Counted from the stretch's first letter, positions 34,567 through 43,561 are shown. The stretch: DNA of 57,266 nt from an uncultured Lachnospiraceae bacterium (GCA_902767015.1 CACXFV010000008.1:1-57266); one strand, 5' to 3'. The notes: a model not told the origin generated them from the letters alone. Translations and numbers: made by a program.

Positions 34567-34616
34567 AAGAAGGAAGAGTAATATACTATTATCATAATCA
34601 CAGAAAGGATTAAAAA

Positions 34617-35372
34617 ATGATAAACATAATAATGCATGGCTGTAATGGAAGAATGGGACAGGTTATCTCTGCGCTTGTGAAGGATGATGGGGAAGCGAAT
34701 ATTGTTGCGGGTATTGATATTTTTGACGATGGAAGAAATGATTACCCTGTCTTTCTGAATATTGATGAATGTGACGTAGAGGCAGATGTGGTAATTGATT
34801 TTTCTTCAGCGAAGGCAGTGGATAAATTATATGAATTTTGCAAAAAAAGAAATCTTCCTGTGGTGCTGTGCTCTACAGGACTTTCAGAAGAACAGATATA
34901 TGCTGCCAGAGATTTGAGTAAGAAAGTGGCAGTTCTCCGTTCCGGTAATATGTCTTTGGGAATCAATACGGTTATGAAAGCATTGAAGTCAATTTCTAAG
35001 ACACTTGCAGAGGCGGGCTTTGATATTGAGATTGTGGAGAAGCATCACAACCAGAAGTTAGATGCACCTAGTGGAACGGCGCTGATGCTGGCAGATACGA
35101 TTAATGAACAATTAGACTGTGCGTATTCCTACAAATATGATAGAAGTAATTTAAGAGAAAAGCGTCCTAAGAAAGAAATCGGTATTTCAGCAGTCAGAGG
35201 AGGAACAATTGTCGGTGACCATGATATTATCTTTGCCGGCGTTGATGAAGTGATTGAGATTAAGCACAGAGCCTATTCGAGAAATATTTTTGCAAAAGGT
35301 GCCATAGAAGCAGCCAAGTTTTTAAAGGACAGACCGGCAGGGTTATATGATATGAGTGATGTGCTCGGTTAA
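34617..35372 (+). CDS. dapB: 4-hydroxy-tetrahydrodipicolinate reductase
   Basis: A 251-aa NAD(P)H-dependent reductase acting on the DapA product. The N-terminal Rossmann motif is MHGCNGRMGQVI at about 6-17, and the substrate-binding block is EKHHNQKLDAPSGTALMLAD near 140-160; the C-terminus has RGGTIVGDHDIIFAG. AAAGGA is 7 bp before the ATG. It completes the riboswitch-controlled dapA-dapB operon. Confidence 0.97.
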   Translation: MINIIMHGCNGRMGQVISALVKDDGEANIVAGIDIFDDGRNDYPVFLNIDECDVEADVVIDFSSAKAVDKLYEFCKKRNLPVVLCSTGLSEEQIYAARDLSKKVAVLRSGNMSLGINTVMKALKSISKTLAEAGFDIEIVEKHHNQKLDAPSGTALMLADTINEQLDCAYSYKYDRSNLREKRPKKEIGISAVRGGTIVGDHDIIFAGVDEVIEIKHRAYSRNIFAKGAIEAAKFLKDRPAGLYDMSDVLG

Positions 35373-35415
35373 AGTACAGAGCTTTTTTCCGGAATTTTCC
35401 AATTAGTTTTATGAT

Positions 35416-35487
35416 AAAAGCCTTCATAATGGTTATATTAATTAGGAGAGATTATATCTCAATAATATAATTATTAGGAGGCTTTTT
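35416..35487 (+). promoter_or_regulatory. Long hairpin covering the ribosome site of the lipoprotein gene
   Basis: Bases 35416-35439 pair with 35464-35486 in an almost continuous stem: AAAAGCCT with AGGCTTTT, then TC with GG (one wobble), a bulged A, and TAATGGTTATATT with AATATAATTATTA (two G-U pairs). Inside is a smaller stem GAGAT/ATCTC (35448-35452 with 35456-35460). The Shine-Dalgarno AGGAGG (35476-35481) is fully paired. The T run at its end also makes it resemble a terminator. It could be an RNA thermometer, a ligand-controlled switch, or the dapB terminator reused as a leader. Confidence 0.65.
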
Positions 35488-35490
35488 AAA

Positions 35491-35907
35491 ATGAAAAAGA
35501 CAAAGTTATTACTTATTGCCATGACAATATCATGTATGATGCTTTCTGCGGTTGCCTGCGGAAGAAATGATGACAATGATGTGGATAATGATCTTATCAC
35601 ATCTGATGGCAGGAGAGATGCTGACTATAACGATAACAATGGAACAGACAATAATCGTACAACCAACCGTAACAACAGTGAGGATGGCGAAATTGTAGGA
35701 GGAGCAGGAGAAGATGCCGCTGATGCGATAAAGGATATGGGAAGAGATGCTGTTGAAGGCGCAAAGGATATTGGCAGAGATGCGGCACGTGGTGTTGACA
35801 ATATCAGTGACAGAGTGCAGGATGGCAGTGACAATAATGATAACAATAATGACGACAACGGTGACAACTACAGAAATGTCAACAGTGTAACGGCAGGTGA
35901 GGAGTAA
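35491..35907 (+). CDS. Secreted lipoprotein, Asp/Asn-rich
   Basis: A 138-aa protein of unknown function. The N-terminus MKKTKLLLIAMTISCMMLSAVACG is a lipoprotein signal with the lipobox SAVAC; Cys23 would be lipidated and the protein anchored on the outside of the membrane. The mature part has Asp/Asn-rich linkers on both ends and a central helical region of 11-residue-like repeats (AIKDMGRDAVEGAKDIGRDA) similar in style to amphipathic stress or spore-associated repeats. The Lgt enzyme needed for its maturation is encoded next door on the other strand. Its ribosome site is inside a long hairpin. Confidence 0.78.
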   Translation: MKKTKLLLIAMTISCMMLSAVACGRNDDNDVDNDLITSDGRRDADYNDNNGTDNNRTTNRNNSEDGEIVGGAGEDAADAIKDMGRDAVEGAKDIGRDAARGVDNISDRVQDGSDNNDNNNDDNGDNYRNVNSVTAGEE

Positions 35908-36010
35908 AGACAGGGCTGTGTAGTATAGCTGAACGGTAGTAGTTTGACTAATCATCACGTGTAAAATATCTCTCACAAAGCGGAAGACATTTTACCCGGT
36001 GAATTTTGTA

Positions 36011-36048
36011 AAAAAAGCAGTGACTTTTTGTCAACTGCTTTTTTTGTC
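36011..36048 (+). terminator. Intrinsic terminator between the lipoprotein gene and lgt
   Basis: AAAAAAGCAGTGAC (36011-36024) pairs with GTCAACTGCTTTTTT (36030-36044) with one bulged base, followed by T residues. The A run on the left makes it work in both directions. The right arm is copy 1 of the 16-bp tandem repeat. Confidence 0.7.
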
Positions 36049-36095
36049 AACTGCTTTTTTTGTCAACTGCTTTTTTTTCAACTGTTTTTTTTGTC
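36030..36095. repeat. 16-bp tandem repeat across the 3' end of lgt
   Basis: The unit GTCAACTGCTTTTTTT is repeated at 36030-36045, 36046-36061 and 36062-36077 with a degenerate fourth copy to 36092. Copies 2-4 encode the C-terminus of Lgt (VEKKAVDKKSS) and the stop codon lies in copy 2. The unit is not a multiple of three, so gain or loss changes the end of the protein. Confidence 0.85.
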
Positions 36096-36868
36096 TGTGC
36101 CATGTATGTTTTTCGTAGAATGTGTATTCCGACAGGTATCAGTATCAGGCTAATCCACTGTGAAGTCGATACACCGAACCATATGCCCCGTTCTACATCG
36201 CCGCGCAGAAATTCCAATGAAAAGCGGATGATGGCATAACCAATCAGGTAAATACCGAGGATAGAACCATTCGGTCTTTTTTTCTTTGCATAGGTAATCA
36301 GTATTAAAAAAAACAAGAAATTAATCAGCGATTCGGTAAGCTGAACAGGAAATCTCGGAAATAAATTAAGCTCCGGTTCAAATTCATTGTAAGGATAGTG
36401 GATGGCAAGCCTGCCGTTGTATTTTATTCCATAACAGCACCCTCCCATGAAGCAGCCTATTCTTCCAAAAGAATGTACCAGTGGGATAACCGGCGTAATG
36501 ACATTCATCAGAGAGCCGAAGTTGATTTTAAACCACCAGCAATAGAAGTAGTAGGTTAACAGGGCGCCAATCAGACCGCCATAAAATACATATCCGCTAA
36601 ACATATAGACAATTGTCTTGAAAATATGTGATTTAACATAATGAAAATTGGTTACAATCTCAGGCAACACAGATATCATATAAACAACTTTGGCACCGAT
36701 TAAAAGTCCAATCGTGGCTAAAATGGTGGACAACATAATATCAAGGCGTGAAACCTCATATCTGTGCGCTGTTAGCATAGCAATAACCGTGCCGACCAGC
36801 AGACCGATAAATATGATAGAGCCATATGCCGGAAGTTCGATGATGCCCAGATGAAAAATCGGATGCAT
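36047..36868 (-). CDS. lgt: Prolipoprotein diacylglyceryl transferase
   Basis: A 273-aa integral membrane enzyme that attaches diacylglycerol to the lipobox cysteine of prolipoproteins. The signature HSFGRIGCFMGGCCYGI near 140-156 contains the essential residues, with YGSIIFIGLLVG in the first helix and about seven membrane segments. The C-terminal 20 residues are Lys-rich and are made from a 16-bp tandem repeat, so this end is likely not important. It is convergent with the lipoprotein gene. Confidence 0.96.
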   Translation of the reverse strand: MHPIFHLGIIELPAYGSIIFIGLLVGTVIAMLTAHRYEVSRLDIMLSTILATIGLLIGAKVVYMISVLPEIVTNFHYVKSHIFKTIVYMFSGYVFYGGLIGALLTYYFYCWWFKINFGSLMNVITPVIPLVHSFGRIGCFMGGCCYGIKYNGRLAIHYPYNEFEPELNLFPRFPVQLTESLINFLFFLILITYAKKKRPNGSILGIYLIGYAIIRFSLEFLRGDVERGIWFGVSTSQWISLILIPVGIHILRKTYMAQTKKTVEKKAVDKKSS

Positions 36869-37020
36869 TTCTTTATTTCCTCTCTTTTTCCTTATGGTTT
36901 GTTATAATAATGGGTTTATTCTAACATAGATGATTTTCAGTGTCAAATACTATTATTTTTCATAAAATATTATAAATTCATTTATCAGATATTGCAGAGT
37001 TACTGCAAATGGAGGTATAT

Positions 37021-37785
37021 ATGGCATATACGGTTATCATCGATGCCGGTCATGGAGGTATGGATGCCGGTGCATCCTATCAGGGACGCAGAGAAAAGGA
37101 TGATACACTTTCCTTAGCCATGGCTGTGGGAGATATTCTTGAAAAAAATTGTATCAATGTAAAATATACAAGAACGACAGATGTATATAATACACCCTAT
37201 GAAAAGGCGCAGATAGGAAATAATTCCGGCGCAGATTTTTTTGTATCGATACACAGAAATGCCTATCTTACACCAAATACATCAAAGGGAATAGAAACCC
37301 TTGTGTTTAATGATGAGGGAATTAAGGCGAAGATGGCAAGAAATATCAACGCAAATCTTGCGGAATTGGGCTTTGATAACAGAGGTGTGATTGAACGACC
37401 TAATCTTGTTGTGCTCAGAAGAACCAGAATCCCTGCCGTTTTAGTAGAGGCGGGATTTATTGATAACGAAGAAGACAATGCGCGGTTTGATGCGCAGTTT
37501 AATGAGATTGCCAATGCGATAGCACAGGGAATCGTAGAGACAATCGGTGGTTGCCAGGAGCCACAGCCGAGAAGCCTTTATCGGGTACAGGTAGGTGCTT
37601 ACAGAGACAGAGAGGAAGCAGATGCACTTCTGAACGAACTTAGAAATCAAGGTTATCCGGCTTTTATCATACTGGATGACGGATTCTACAAAGTTCAGTC
37701 AGGTGCCTTTGCGGTTCTGGATAATGCGGTCAGAATGGAAGAAAGGCTTAGAAACGCCGGATATAATACATTTATCACAACATAA
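37021..37785 (+). CDS. N-acetylmuramoyl-L-alanine amidase with SPOR domain (CwlC-like)
   Basis: A 254-aa cell-wall hydrolase that cuts the bond between MurNAc and the stem peptide. Amidase_3 domain (about 1-180): VIIDAGHGGMDAGA with the first zinc His, GRREKDD with Glu, FVSIHRNA with His and VEAGFIDN with the catalytic Glu. A SPOR domain (about 184-254: YRVQVGAYRDREEADALLNEL...) binds denuded glycan. There is no signal peptide. This layout and length match CwlC of Bacillus, the amidase made in the mother cell and released late in sporulation. GGAGG is 5 bp before the ATG at 37021. Confidence 0.9.
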   Translation: MAYTVIIDAGHGGMDAGASYQGRREKDDTLSLAMAVGDILEKNCINVKYTRTTDVYNTPYEKAQIGNNSGADFFVSIHRNAYLTPNTSKGIETLVFNDEGIKAKMARNINANLAELGFDNRGVIERPNLVVLRRTRIPAVLVEAGFIDNEEDNARFDAQFNEIANAIAQGIVETIGGCQEPQPRSLYRVQVGAYRDREEADALLNELRNQGYPAFIILDDGFYKVQSGAFAVLDNAVRMEERLRNAGYNTFITT

Positions 37786-37866
37786 TCAGTTTCACTCATC
37801 TGGTTAAGGTTCCTTATTTTATTAAGGTTGCAAATAAAGGTTTAATAAAGTATAATAGTACCGTTA

Positions 37867-37899
37867 GTGAGATAAATCAACGGTTATGCTTTATCTCAC
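37867..37899 (+). repeat. Hairpin after the amidase gene
   Basis: GTGAGATAAA (37867-37876) pairs with TTTATCTCAC (37890-37899) around a 13-nt loop. It lies between the amidase and HAD genes; no T run follows. Confidence 0.6.
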
Positions 37900-37908
37900 C
37901 GGATCGTG

Positions 37909-37990
37909 GTAACTATTCAGCACCTCAAGTCCGGGGATGCAAGCGCACTGACTGATATTTTATGAATTATCTCAGGTGCTGAATAGTTAC
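37909..37990. repeat. 82-bp palindromic element with 17-bp perfect arms
   Basis: GTAACTATTCAGCACCT (37909-37925) and AGGTGCTGAATAGTTAC (37974-37990) are exact reverse complements around a 48-nt centre. The element lies between two genes and codes for nothing. It could be a MITE-like or REP-type repeat, or a structured RNA. Confidence 0.7.
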
Positions 37991-38043
37991 GAATTGTAAA
38001 GTAAGCAGTAACAAAAGAAAACTCAGAAAGGGTTTGGATTGTC

Positions 38044-38700
38044 GTGATTAATTTTAAAGAGTGTGAAGGTGTTATATTTGATTTAGACGGAACACTGGTG
38101 GATTCTATGTGGGTATGGGAACAGATTGATCAGGATTTTCTTGGAAAGAGAGGGTTTGCGGTGCCGGAGGATTATCTGGAGAAGATAACACCGATGGGCT
38201 TTGAGGCATGTGCAGATTACACAATTGAGAGATTCGGATTGAAGGAGACAAGGCTTCAGGTAATGGAGGAATGGTACCTGATGGCGGTGGATTCCTATAC
38301 CAATAAGGTTCCGTTAAAAAAGGGAGTGAGGGAATTTTTGGAATATCTGAAATCTTATCAGGTGAAGATGTCCATTGCCACAGCCTCGGATATGAGCCTG
38401 GTGCTCCCGGTGTTAAGGAACAATGAGATTCAACATTATTTTGATAATATCACAACTTTAAAGGAAGTAAAGAGAGGAAAGGGGTTTCCGGATATCTATC
38501 ATTTGGCCGCTGAAAAAATGCAGGTGCATAATAACTCGTGTGTGGTTTTTGAAGACATCAGAGAGGGTATCATCGGTGCAAAGATGGGAGGTTACACGGC
38601 AGTGGGGGTATATGAGGAACGGTCAAAGGATTCTGTTGAGAAAATGATAGAGATTAGCGATTGGTTCATATATGATTTTAATGAATGCATCGTTGCTTAA
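38044..38700 (+). CDS. HAD-superfamily hydrolase, phosphoglucomutase-like
   Basis: A 218-aa haloacid dehalogenase-type phosphatase. Motif I is FDLDGTLVDSM near 13-23 with the nucleophile Asp; a helical cap domain follows; motif II is in SIATASD near 115; the lysine is in KGFPDIYHLAAEKM; and motif IV is VVFEDIREGIIGAKMGG near 163-178. These enzymes hydrolyse sugar or nucleotide phosphates; the exact substrate cannot be told. The start is GTG at 38044 with AGAAAGGG 11 bp upstream. The gene lies 65 bp before thiC and could be co-transcribed, so a role as a thiamine-pathway phosphatase is possible but unproven. Confidence 0.88.
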   Translation: MINFKECEGVIFDLDGTLVDSMWVWEQIDQDFLGKRGFAVPEDYLEKITPMGFEACADYTIERFGLKETRLQVMEEWYLMAVDSYTNKVPLKKGVREFLEYLKSYQVKMSIATASDMSLVLPVLRNNEIQHYFDNITTLKEVKRGKGFPDIYHLAAEKMQVHNNSCVVFEDIREGIIGAKMGGYTAVGVYEERSKDSVEKMIEISDWFIYDFNECIVA

Positions 38701-38765
38701 TATAATGATGTGCCGTAATTTAGAAAGGGTACTGTTACAAAAATGCGCCAGAAAGGAAAAAAATT

Positions 38766-40079
38766 ATGAAAGAATATAGGACACAGATGGAGGCGGCAAA
38801 GAAGGGAATTGTCACTCCGCAGATGGAGACTGTAGCTAAAAAGGAAAAGGTAGAGATAAGTTATCTGCTTGATATGATGGCGACCGGTCAGATTGTCATT
38901 CCGGCTAATGTCAATCATCAGGCACTCAGTGCGGAGGGAATTGGAAAAGGTCTTAAGACAAAGATGAATGTGAATCTGGGTATCTCCGGAGACAAAAAAG
39001 ATTATGATATTGAGATGCAGAAGGTGAAAATGGCGATAGATTATGGGTGCGAGGCAATTATGGACCTCAGCAATTATGGCAAGACCAACCGGTTCAGGAA
39101 AGAACTTATCAGTATGTCTCCTGCCATGATTGGCACTGTTCCCATGTATGATGCCATAGGCTATCTGGATAAAGATTTATTAGAGATTACCACGAAGGAT
39201 TTTCTTGAGGTGGTGCGGGTTCACGCCAGTGAGGGTGTGGATTTTCAGACCATTCATGCCGGAATTAACAGGCGTGCGGTAGAGACCTTTAAGCGACAGG
39301 GAAGGTTGATGAATATTGTATCAAGAGGCGGCTCGCTGCTTTTCGCATGGATGGAAATGACAGGCAATGAGAATCCTTTTTATGAGTATTATGATGAAGT
39401 ATTGGACATCCTAAGGGAATATGATGTTACCATCAGTCTTGGTGACGCCCTCCGCCCGGGCTGTATCAGGGACAGTACAGATGCGGGACAGATTGCAGAG
39501 CTGATTGAGCTTGGTAATCTGACAAAAAGAGCATGGGAAAAAGATGTTCAGGTAATGGTCGAGGGACCGGGACATATGGCGATGAATGAGATTGCTGCCA
39601 ATATGACGATTCAAAAGAGAATGTGCCATGGTGCCCCATTTTATGTATTGGGACCGCTTGTGACAGATATTGCACCGGGATATGACCATATCACCTCCGC
39701 CATAGGTGGTGCCATAGCAGCGGCAAATGGCGCAGATTTTCTTTGTTATGTTACACCGGCAGAGCATTTAAGACTTCCGGATGTGGATGATGTAAAGGAG
39801 GGAATTATTGCGACAAAGATAGCGGCGCATGCGGCGGATATTGCCAAAGGCATTAAGGGGGCAAGAGAGTGGGATGATCATATGAGTGCTGCGAGACATA
39901 AGCTTGACTGGGAGGAAATGTTTCAATATGCCATTGATCCGGAGAAAGCAAGACGCTATTATAACAGTGTTCCGTTAGAAGAAAGACATACCTGTTCTAT
40001 GTGTGGAAAGATGTGTGCTGTCAGGACAACGAATATGATACTTGAAGGAGAAAAAGTAGAGTTTTGTTCTGAAAAATAG
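38766..40079 (+). CDS. thiC: Phosphomethylpyrimidine synthase
   Basis: A 437-aa radical SAM enzyme that converts aminoimidazole ribotide to HMP phosphate for thiamine synthesis. Characteristic blocks: [41 protein letters not shown] near 160, [23 protein letters not shown] near 222 and [15 protein letters not shown] near 262. The C-terminal cluster motif is CSMCGKMC (C410, C413, C417), one residue shorter in the second gap than the usual CX2CX4C; I believe this is a clostridial variant. No TPP riboswitch is present directly upstream. Confidence 0.96.
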   Translation: MKEYRTQMEAAKKGIVTPQMETVAKKEKVEISYLLDMMATGQIVIPANVNHQALSAEGIGKGLKTKMNVNLGISGDKKDYDIEMQKVKMAIDYGCEAIMDLSNYGKTNRFRKELISMSPAMIGTVPMYDAIGYLDKDLLEITTKDFLEVVRVHASEGVDFQTIHAGINRRAVETFKRQGRLMNIVSRGGSLLFAWMEMTGNENPFYEYYDEVLDILREYDVTISLGDALRPGCIRDSTDAGQIAELIELGNLTKRAWEKDVQVMVEGPGHMAMNEIAANMTIQKRMCHGAPFYVLGPLVTDIAPGYDHITSAIGGAIAAANGADFLCYVTPAEHLRLPDVDDVKEGIIATKIAAHAADIAKGIKGAREWDDHMSAARHKLDWEEMFQYAIDPEKARRYYNSVPLEERHTCSMCGKMCAVRTTNMILEGEKVEFCSEK

Positions 40080-40137
40080 ATTGTTACATAAATAGTATAA
40101 GAAAGGACAATGGTGCGCAAGAAGAGAATGAGTACCG

Positions 40138-41574
40138 GTGGACAGCAAAGTGAAGAGGTTTATAAAAGAGATAGAAAAAGGTGTTAACTTAGAGAGCTCC
40201 CTTCCGCAGTATGGAAGTTATCTGATGGATTTATATCATCGGAAAGCGGCAGTAGAATTGGCAATGGACTACTATACCTATCAGGGAATCATTGCTGACA
40301 ATGTAACAAAGGATGATTATATTGATGATTTTACAAAGCAGTTCAATGAACTTGTAAAGGAATACGTCATTTTGATTCCTGTGAATGAAAAACGCGAAGA
40401 AGGAATTTGTAAGATAGACAGATTGAGAAATAAAGTGTATAATGTTGTGGAGATACTATCTGCTTATGCGGATATATTTTCGCGATATGAATATGTTATC
40501 AACAGATGTGAATATCTGTTTAAGGAAGAAAAAGCGTCGGGAAAATACACGGATGAGGATTTCACAAGAGAAATCATGAATTATATCTTTTCAGATAAAG
40601 ATAATGCCGTGATTAATACGAAGATTTGTGAAATTATATCGGAACTGCCGCTGAGAATGACAAAAAATAAATTTTTTGAGCTGCTCAGCAACGGAATGTC
40701 TGTATATGCCAAGACCGATAAAGTTACAATTGATGATTTTATTTATGCCATACGCTCATCGGCATTGCTTGAATTGCCTGAGGGCATGGAGTATTATGAG
40801 TCTCTGAAGGATATTTATGAAGATATCAGTAAGACAGATTACCAGGCAATCAAAAAAGAGCAGTTTGACAAAGTTGTGGATGAACTGACATATTCCGCAG
40901 ATTTTATTGAAAAAGTGACCAATATATTTATGATGCTGCAGGGGCTGATTAATAAAGCATATGCCATGCTTCTGGCGGTACCTTATGTAAATATTCACCA
41001 GAAAGATATTGAAAATGCCATAAATATCATTGCAAAGATTAATGAAAACTTTTATAATGAGAATTATCTTACATTAGAAGAGGATATTACTGACAGGTTT
41101 GTGTTTATGGAGGGAACTCCGGAAGAACTGGGGAATATGATACAGTCAGTAGAGTATACACTCGATCATGTAAGGGAGAATCACATGGCAGATGTGAAAA
41201 ATATTACAGCAGAAAAGATGTATCAGGGCTTGTTTTTTTGCGAAAGATTGTTATCAGACAGTCTGTTTATTGATCTGACGAAAGAAGCTGCCCTATTTGA
41301 GGAAAGGATGCAGGATGACGGTGAGCCGGAGGATATCGGAGAATATCTTGAGCAGAAGAAAAATGAGCTTATTGATGAGCTGACAGAATTTTTCAGGACA
41401 CATCAGAAGCTTCTTGGCAGGTCGGTGATGTCAATGATTTTGTCAAAGCTTCCGGTTAATTTTAATAATGTGACGGAATTGCAGGATTATGTGTATCATT
41501 CACTCAGTAGTTGTACCAACAAGACGGAAAAGACTGCCTGCATTGAGCTCATAAAAAGTATAATGGAAAATTGA
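40138..41574 (+). CDS. Conserved hypothetical protein, DUF6179-like
   Basis: A 478-aa soluble protein, almost wholly helical by composition, with many charged residues and no signal peptide or membrane segment. It resembles the DUF6179 group (N-terminal ENLESSLPQYGSYLMDLYHRK-type segment, then QFNELVKEYVILIPVNEKREEGI); this recognition is tentative and no function is known. The start is GTG at 40138; no strong ribosome site is visible, so the start is uncertain. The next gene begins 10 bp after its stop, so the two are coupled. Confidence 0.7.
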   Translation: MDSKVKRFIKEIEKGVNLESSLPQYGSYLMDLYHRKAAVELAMDYYTYQGIIADNVTKDDYIDDFTKQFNELVKEYVILIPVNEKREEGICKIDRLRNKVYNVVEILSAYADIFSRYEYVINRCEYLFKEEKASGKYTDEDFTREIMNYIFSDKDNAVINTKICEIISELPLRMTKNKFFELLSNGMSVYAKTDKVTIDDFIYAIRSSALLELPEGMEYYESLKDIYEDISKTDYQAIKKEQFDKVVDELTYSADFIEKVTNIFMMLQGLINKAYAMLLAVPYVNIHQKDIENAINIIAKINENFYNENYLTLEEDITDRFVFMEGTPEELGNMIQSVEYTLDHVRENHMADVKNITAEKMYQGLFFCERLLSDSLFIDLTKEAALFEERMQDDGEPEDIGEYLEQKKNELIDELTEFFRTHQKLLGRSVMSMILSKLPVNFNNVTELQDYVYHSLSSCTNKTEKTACIELIKSIMEN

Positions 41575-41584
41575 GGTTTGTTTT

Positions 41585-41896
41585 ATGAAATGGTATAATA
41601 ATCTGTACGTGGGAGAAAATGCGAAAAAGAGAAAAAGAAAGATTATTATGTCTGTGAAACGTAATCGGCCGCAGCTTGGTGCTTATATCATAACGCTTCC
41701 TGTTAACGACCAGAACTCTCTTGAGGTATATCCTTCCTATGTGCTTTTGCAGGAGCATTACAGAAAAGGAGAGATGTATGTCATGGGAATAGGATTGGGA
41801 AGAGAAGAGGCGTTTTTGGTTGTGCAGGATATTATTATGGACTGTTATCACCGGACAGGTCAGTTTTGTGTCAGAAAAATGATTGAAAGCAGGTAA
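41585..41896 (+). CDS. Conserved hypothetical small protein
   Basis: A 103-aa basic protein translated directly after the preceding helical gene. It starts MKWYNNLYVGENAKKRKRK, then has strand-rich GAYIITLPVNDQNSLEVYPSYVLLQEHY, MYVMGIGLGREEAFLVVQDIIMDCYHRTGQFC. I recall similar short proteins in Lachnospiraceae but no functional name. GAGG lies 8 bp before the ATG at 41585. It sits just before the sporulation pair, though with a separate ribosome site. Confidence 0.68.
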   Translation: MKWYNNLYVGENAKKRKRKIIMSVKRNRPQLGAYIITLPVNDQNSLEVYPSYVLLQEHYRKGEMYVMGIGLGREEAFLVVQDIIMDCYHRTGQFCVRKMIESR

Positions 41897-41954
41897 CAGC
41901 CGGGTTTTGGGGCTGTTACATAAAATTTTAAATTATAGTTAAGGAAGAAAATGC

Positions 41955-43124
41955 ATGTTACATATATTGCTTACCATTTTAAAAATCATTGGAATCATAT
42001 TGCTTGTGGTACTCAGTCTTATTTTAATCATATGTGCATGTATTTTATTTGTTCCTGTGAGATATGGTGCCTATATCAGGCATAAAGACTCACCGGAGCT
42101 TCGGGTGAAGGTAACGTATCTTCTGCATGCGGTAAGTCTGCAGATTATCTTCCGGGATAAAAAGCTTTGCAAAGAATTGAGAATTTTTGGCTTTAAGACT
42201 CATTTTCTTGATGAAAAAAACAAAAAGTCAAAAAAAGACAAGGATAAGATATCTGATGAAAGGTCAGAAAGAAGCAAAAATGCGATTTCTGATGATAATG
42301 GAAACCAAAACAAGAGTGATATCTTTGATGAAGTAGATGTCAAAAAGCATAACAGTTTTTTGAATAAAATGCGGAGAAAGTGGAAAAGAAAGCAGCGAAA
42401 GAAAGCAATGCAAAAGCAGGCGAAAAAAGCGGCAAAGACATCGGGCAATCCGGAGGAGGACGACTATCTCGGCATATTTGAGACAGAGAGAGACAAGAGA
42501 GATTTAGACAATGTCGAAGTTATCGAGAGTAATTTCTTTCAAAATGCAAAAAGGACTGCGGATATAAATGATAACGGCACAGTAGCTTTAACGGCAGATA
42601 GAGAGGAAACAACAGAAGATACTAAAGAAAATGCGGGTAAGAGCATATTCTCCAAAATAAAATTTAAAATTCATCAAATAATTCATAAAATTAAATATCA
42701 AATTGTAAAGATTTGTGGTACAATAAAGAATGTATTTGAAAAAATACGTACCGTTCGTTCAAAAATGGCTGATATCAGGGGAATGATAGAGGACGAGGAT
42801 AACCGTCTGGCTTTTGTATTTGTAAAAGGTCAGGCATTGAAGGTGCTAAGGCATATTCGGCCGAGAAGAATACAGGGGTATATCAGGTTTGGATTTGATG
42901 ACCCTTATCAGACGGGCAGGATATTGGGACTGATATATGCGGTTCTTAGGAGAAAGCCGAAGCGATTCGGGATAACGCCTGATTTTGAACAGAAGATTCT
43001 GGAAACTGATATGCAGATTAAGGGAAGAGTGCAGGTATATTATCTTCTCATAGTCGCATATAGAATTTATAAAAATGAAAATTTCAAGAAGGCTTTTGAA
43101 AGAAGGAGGAAAAATGGCAGATAG
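41955..43124 (+). CDS. ytfI: DUF2953 domain protein (YtfI-like)
   Basis: A 389-aa protein with one N-terminal membrane segment (about 5-33) and the DUF2953 pattern: FVPVRYGAYIRHKD, then LHAVSLQIIFRDK, and the C-terminal GYIRFGFDDPYQTGRILGLIYAVLRR with KGRVQVYYLLIVAYRIYKNE. The middle (about 75-235) is a long Lys/Glu/Asp-rich, probably disordered insert. It overlaps gerW by 11 bp, as ytfI-ytfJ does in Bacillus, so it is probably sporulation-linked. Confidence 0.85.
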   Translation: MLHILLTILKIIGIILLVVLSLILIICACILFVPVRYGAYIRHKDSPELRVKVTYLLHAVSLQIIFRDKKLCKELRIFGFKTHFLDEKNKKSKKDKDKISDERSERSKNAISDDNGNQNKSDIFDEVDVKKHNSFLNKMRRKWKRKQRKKAMQKQAKKAAKTSGNPEEDDYLGIFETERDKRDLDNVEVIESNFFQNAKRTADINDNGTVALTADREETTEDTKENAGKSIFSKIKFKIHQIIHKIKYQIVKICGTIKNVFEKIRTVRSKMADIRGMIEDEDNRLAFVFVKGQALKVLRHIRPRRIQGYIRFGFDDPYQTGRILGLIYAVLRRKPKRFGITPDFEQKILETDMQIKGRVQVYYLLIVAYRIYKNENFKKAFERRRKNGR

Positions 43125-43506
43125 TAAGAATACATTTGACAGTACAGTGGAGTCACTGTTCAAGGGAATGGAGAGCTTTGTCACGACAAAGACAGTTGTA
43201 GGAGATGCGATTACAGTGGATGGCACCATCGTGTTGCCGCTTGTAGATGTATCCTTCGGTGTGGCAGCAGGGGCAACGAATGATGACAAGAAAAATAACG
43301 GAGGAGGCGGAATGGGAGGCAAGATGTCGCCTAGTGCCGTTTTAGTAATCAAAGATGGTGTGCCGAAGCTTGTTAATATCAAAGAGCAGGATGGTCTGAC
43401 GAAGATACTGGATATGGTTCCGGGACTTATCGACAGATTTACAAAGAAGGGTTCTAATACTTCCGATGGGGAAGAGGACGAACAGGAAATTTCTATAGAT
43501 AATTAA
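43114..43506 (+). CDS. gerW: GerW-family sporulation protein (YtfJ)
   Basis: A 130-aa member of the GerW/YtfJ family, needed for a normal spore germination response in Bacillus. The pattern is clear: FDSTVESLFKGMESFVTTKTVVGDAITVDGTIVLPLVDVSFGVAAG, then a glycine-rich GGGGMGGKMSPSAVLVI and an acidic tail. The ATG at 43114 follows AAGGAGGA and overlaps the end of the DUF2953 gene. Expression is expected in the forespore (sigma-F or sigma-G in Bacillus). Confidence 0.94.
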   Translation: MADSKNTFDSTVESLFKGMESFVTTKTVVGDAITVDGTIVLPLVDVSFGVAAGATNDDKKNNGGGGMGGKMSPSAVLVIKDGVPKLVNIKEQDGLTKILDMVPGLIDRFTKKGSNTSDGEEDEQEISIDN

Positions 43507-43561
43507 TGTTAAAACCGCAAGTTCCGGCATATGATATACAAATAATAATTTGGAGTATTAT

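Noticed and set aside
35917-35960. Stretch GTAGTATAGCTGAACGGTAGTAG resembles the 5' half of a tRNA.
   Set aside because: No T-arm, no acceptor stem and no CCA follow; it does not close into a cloverleaf.
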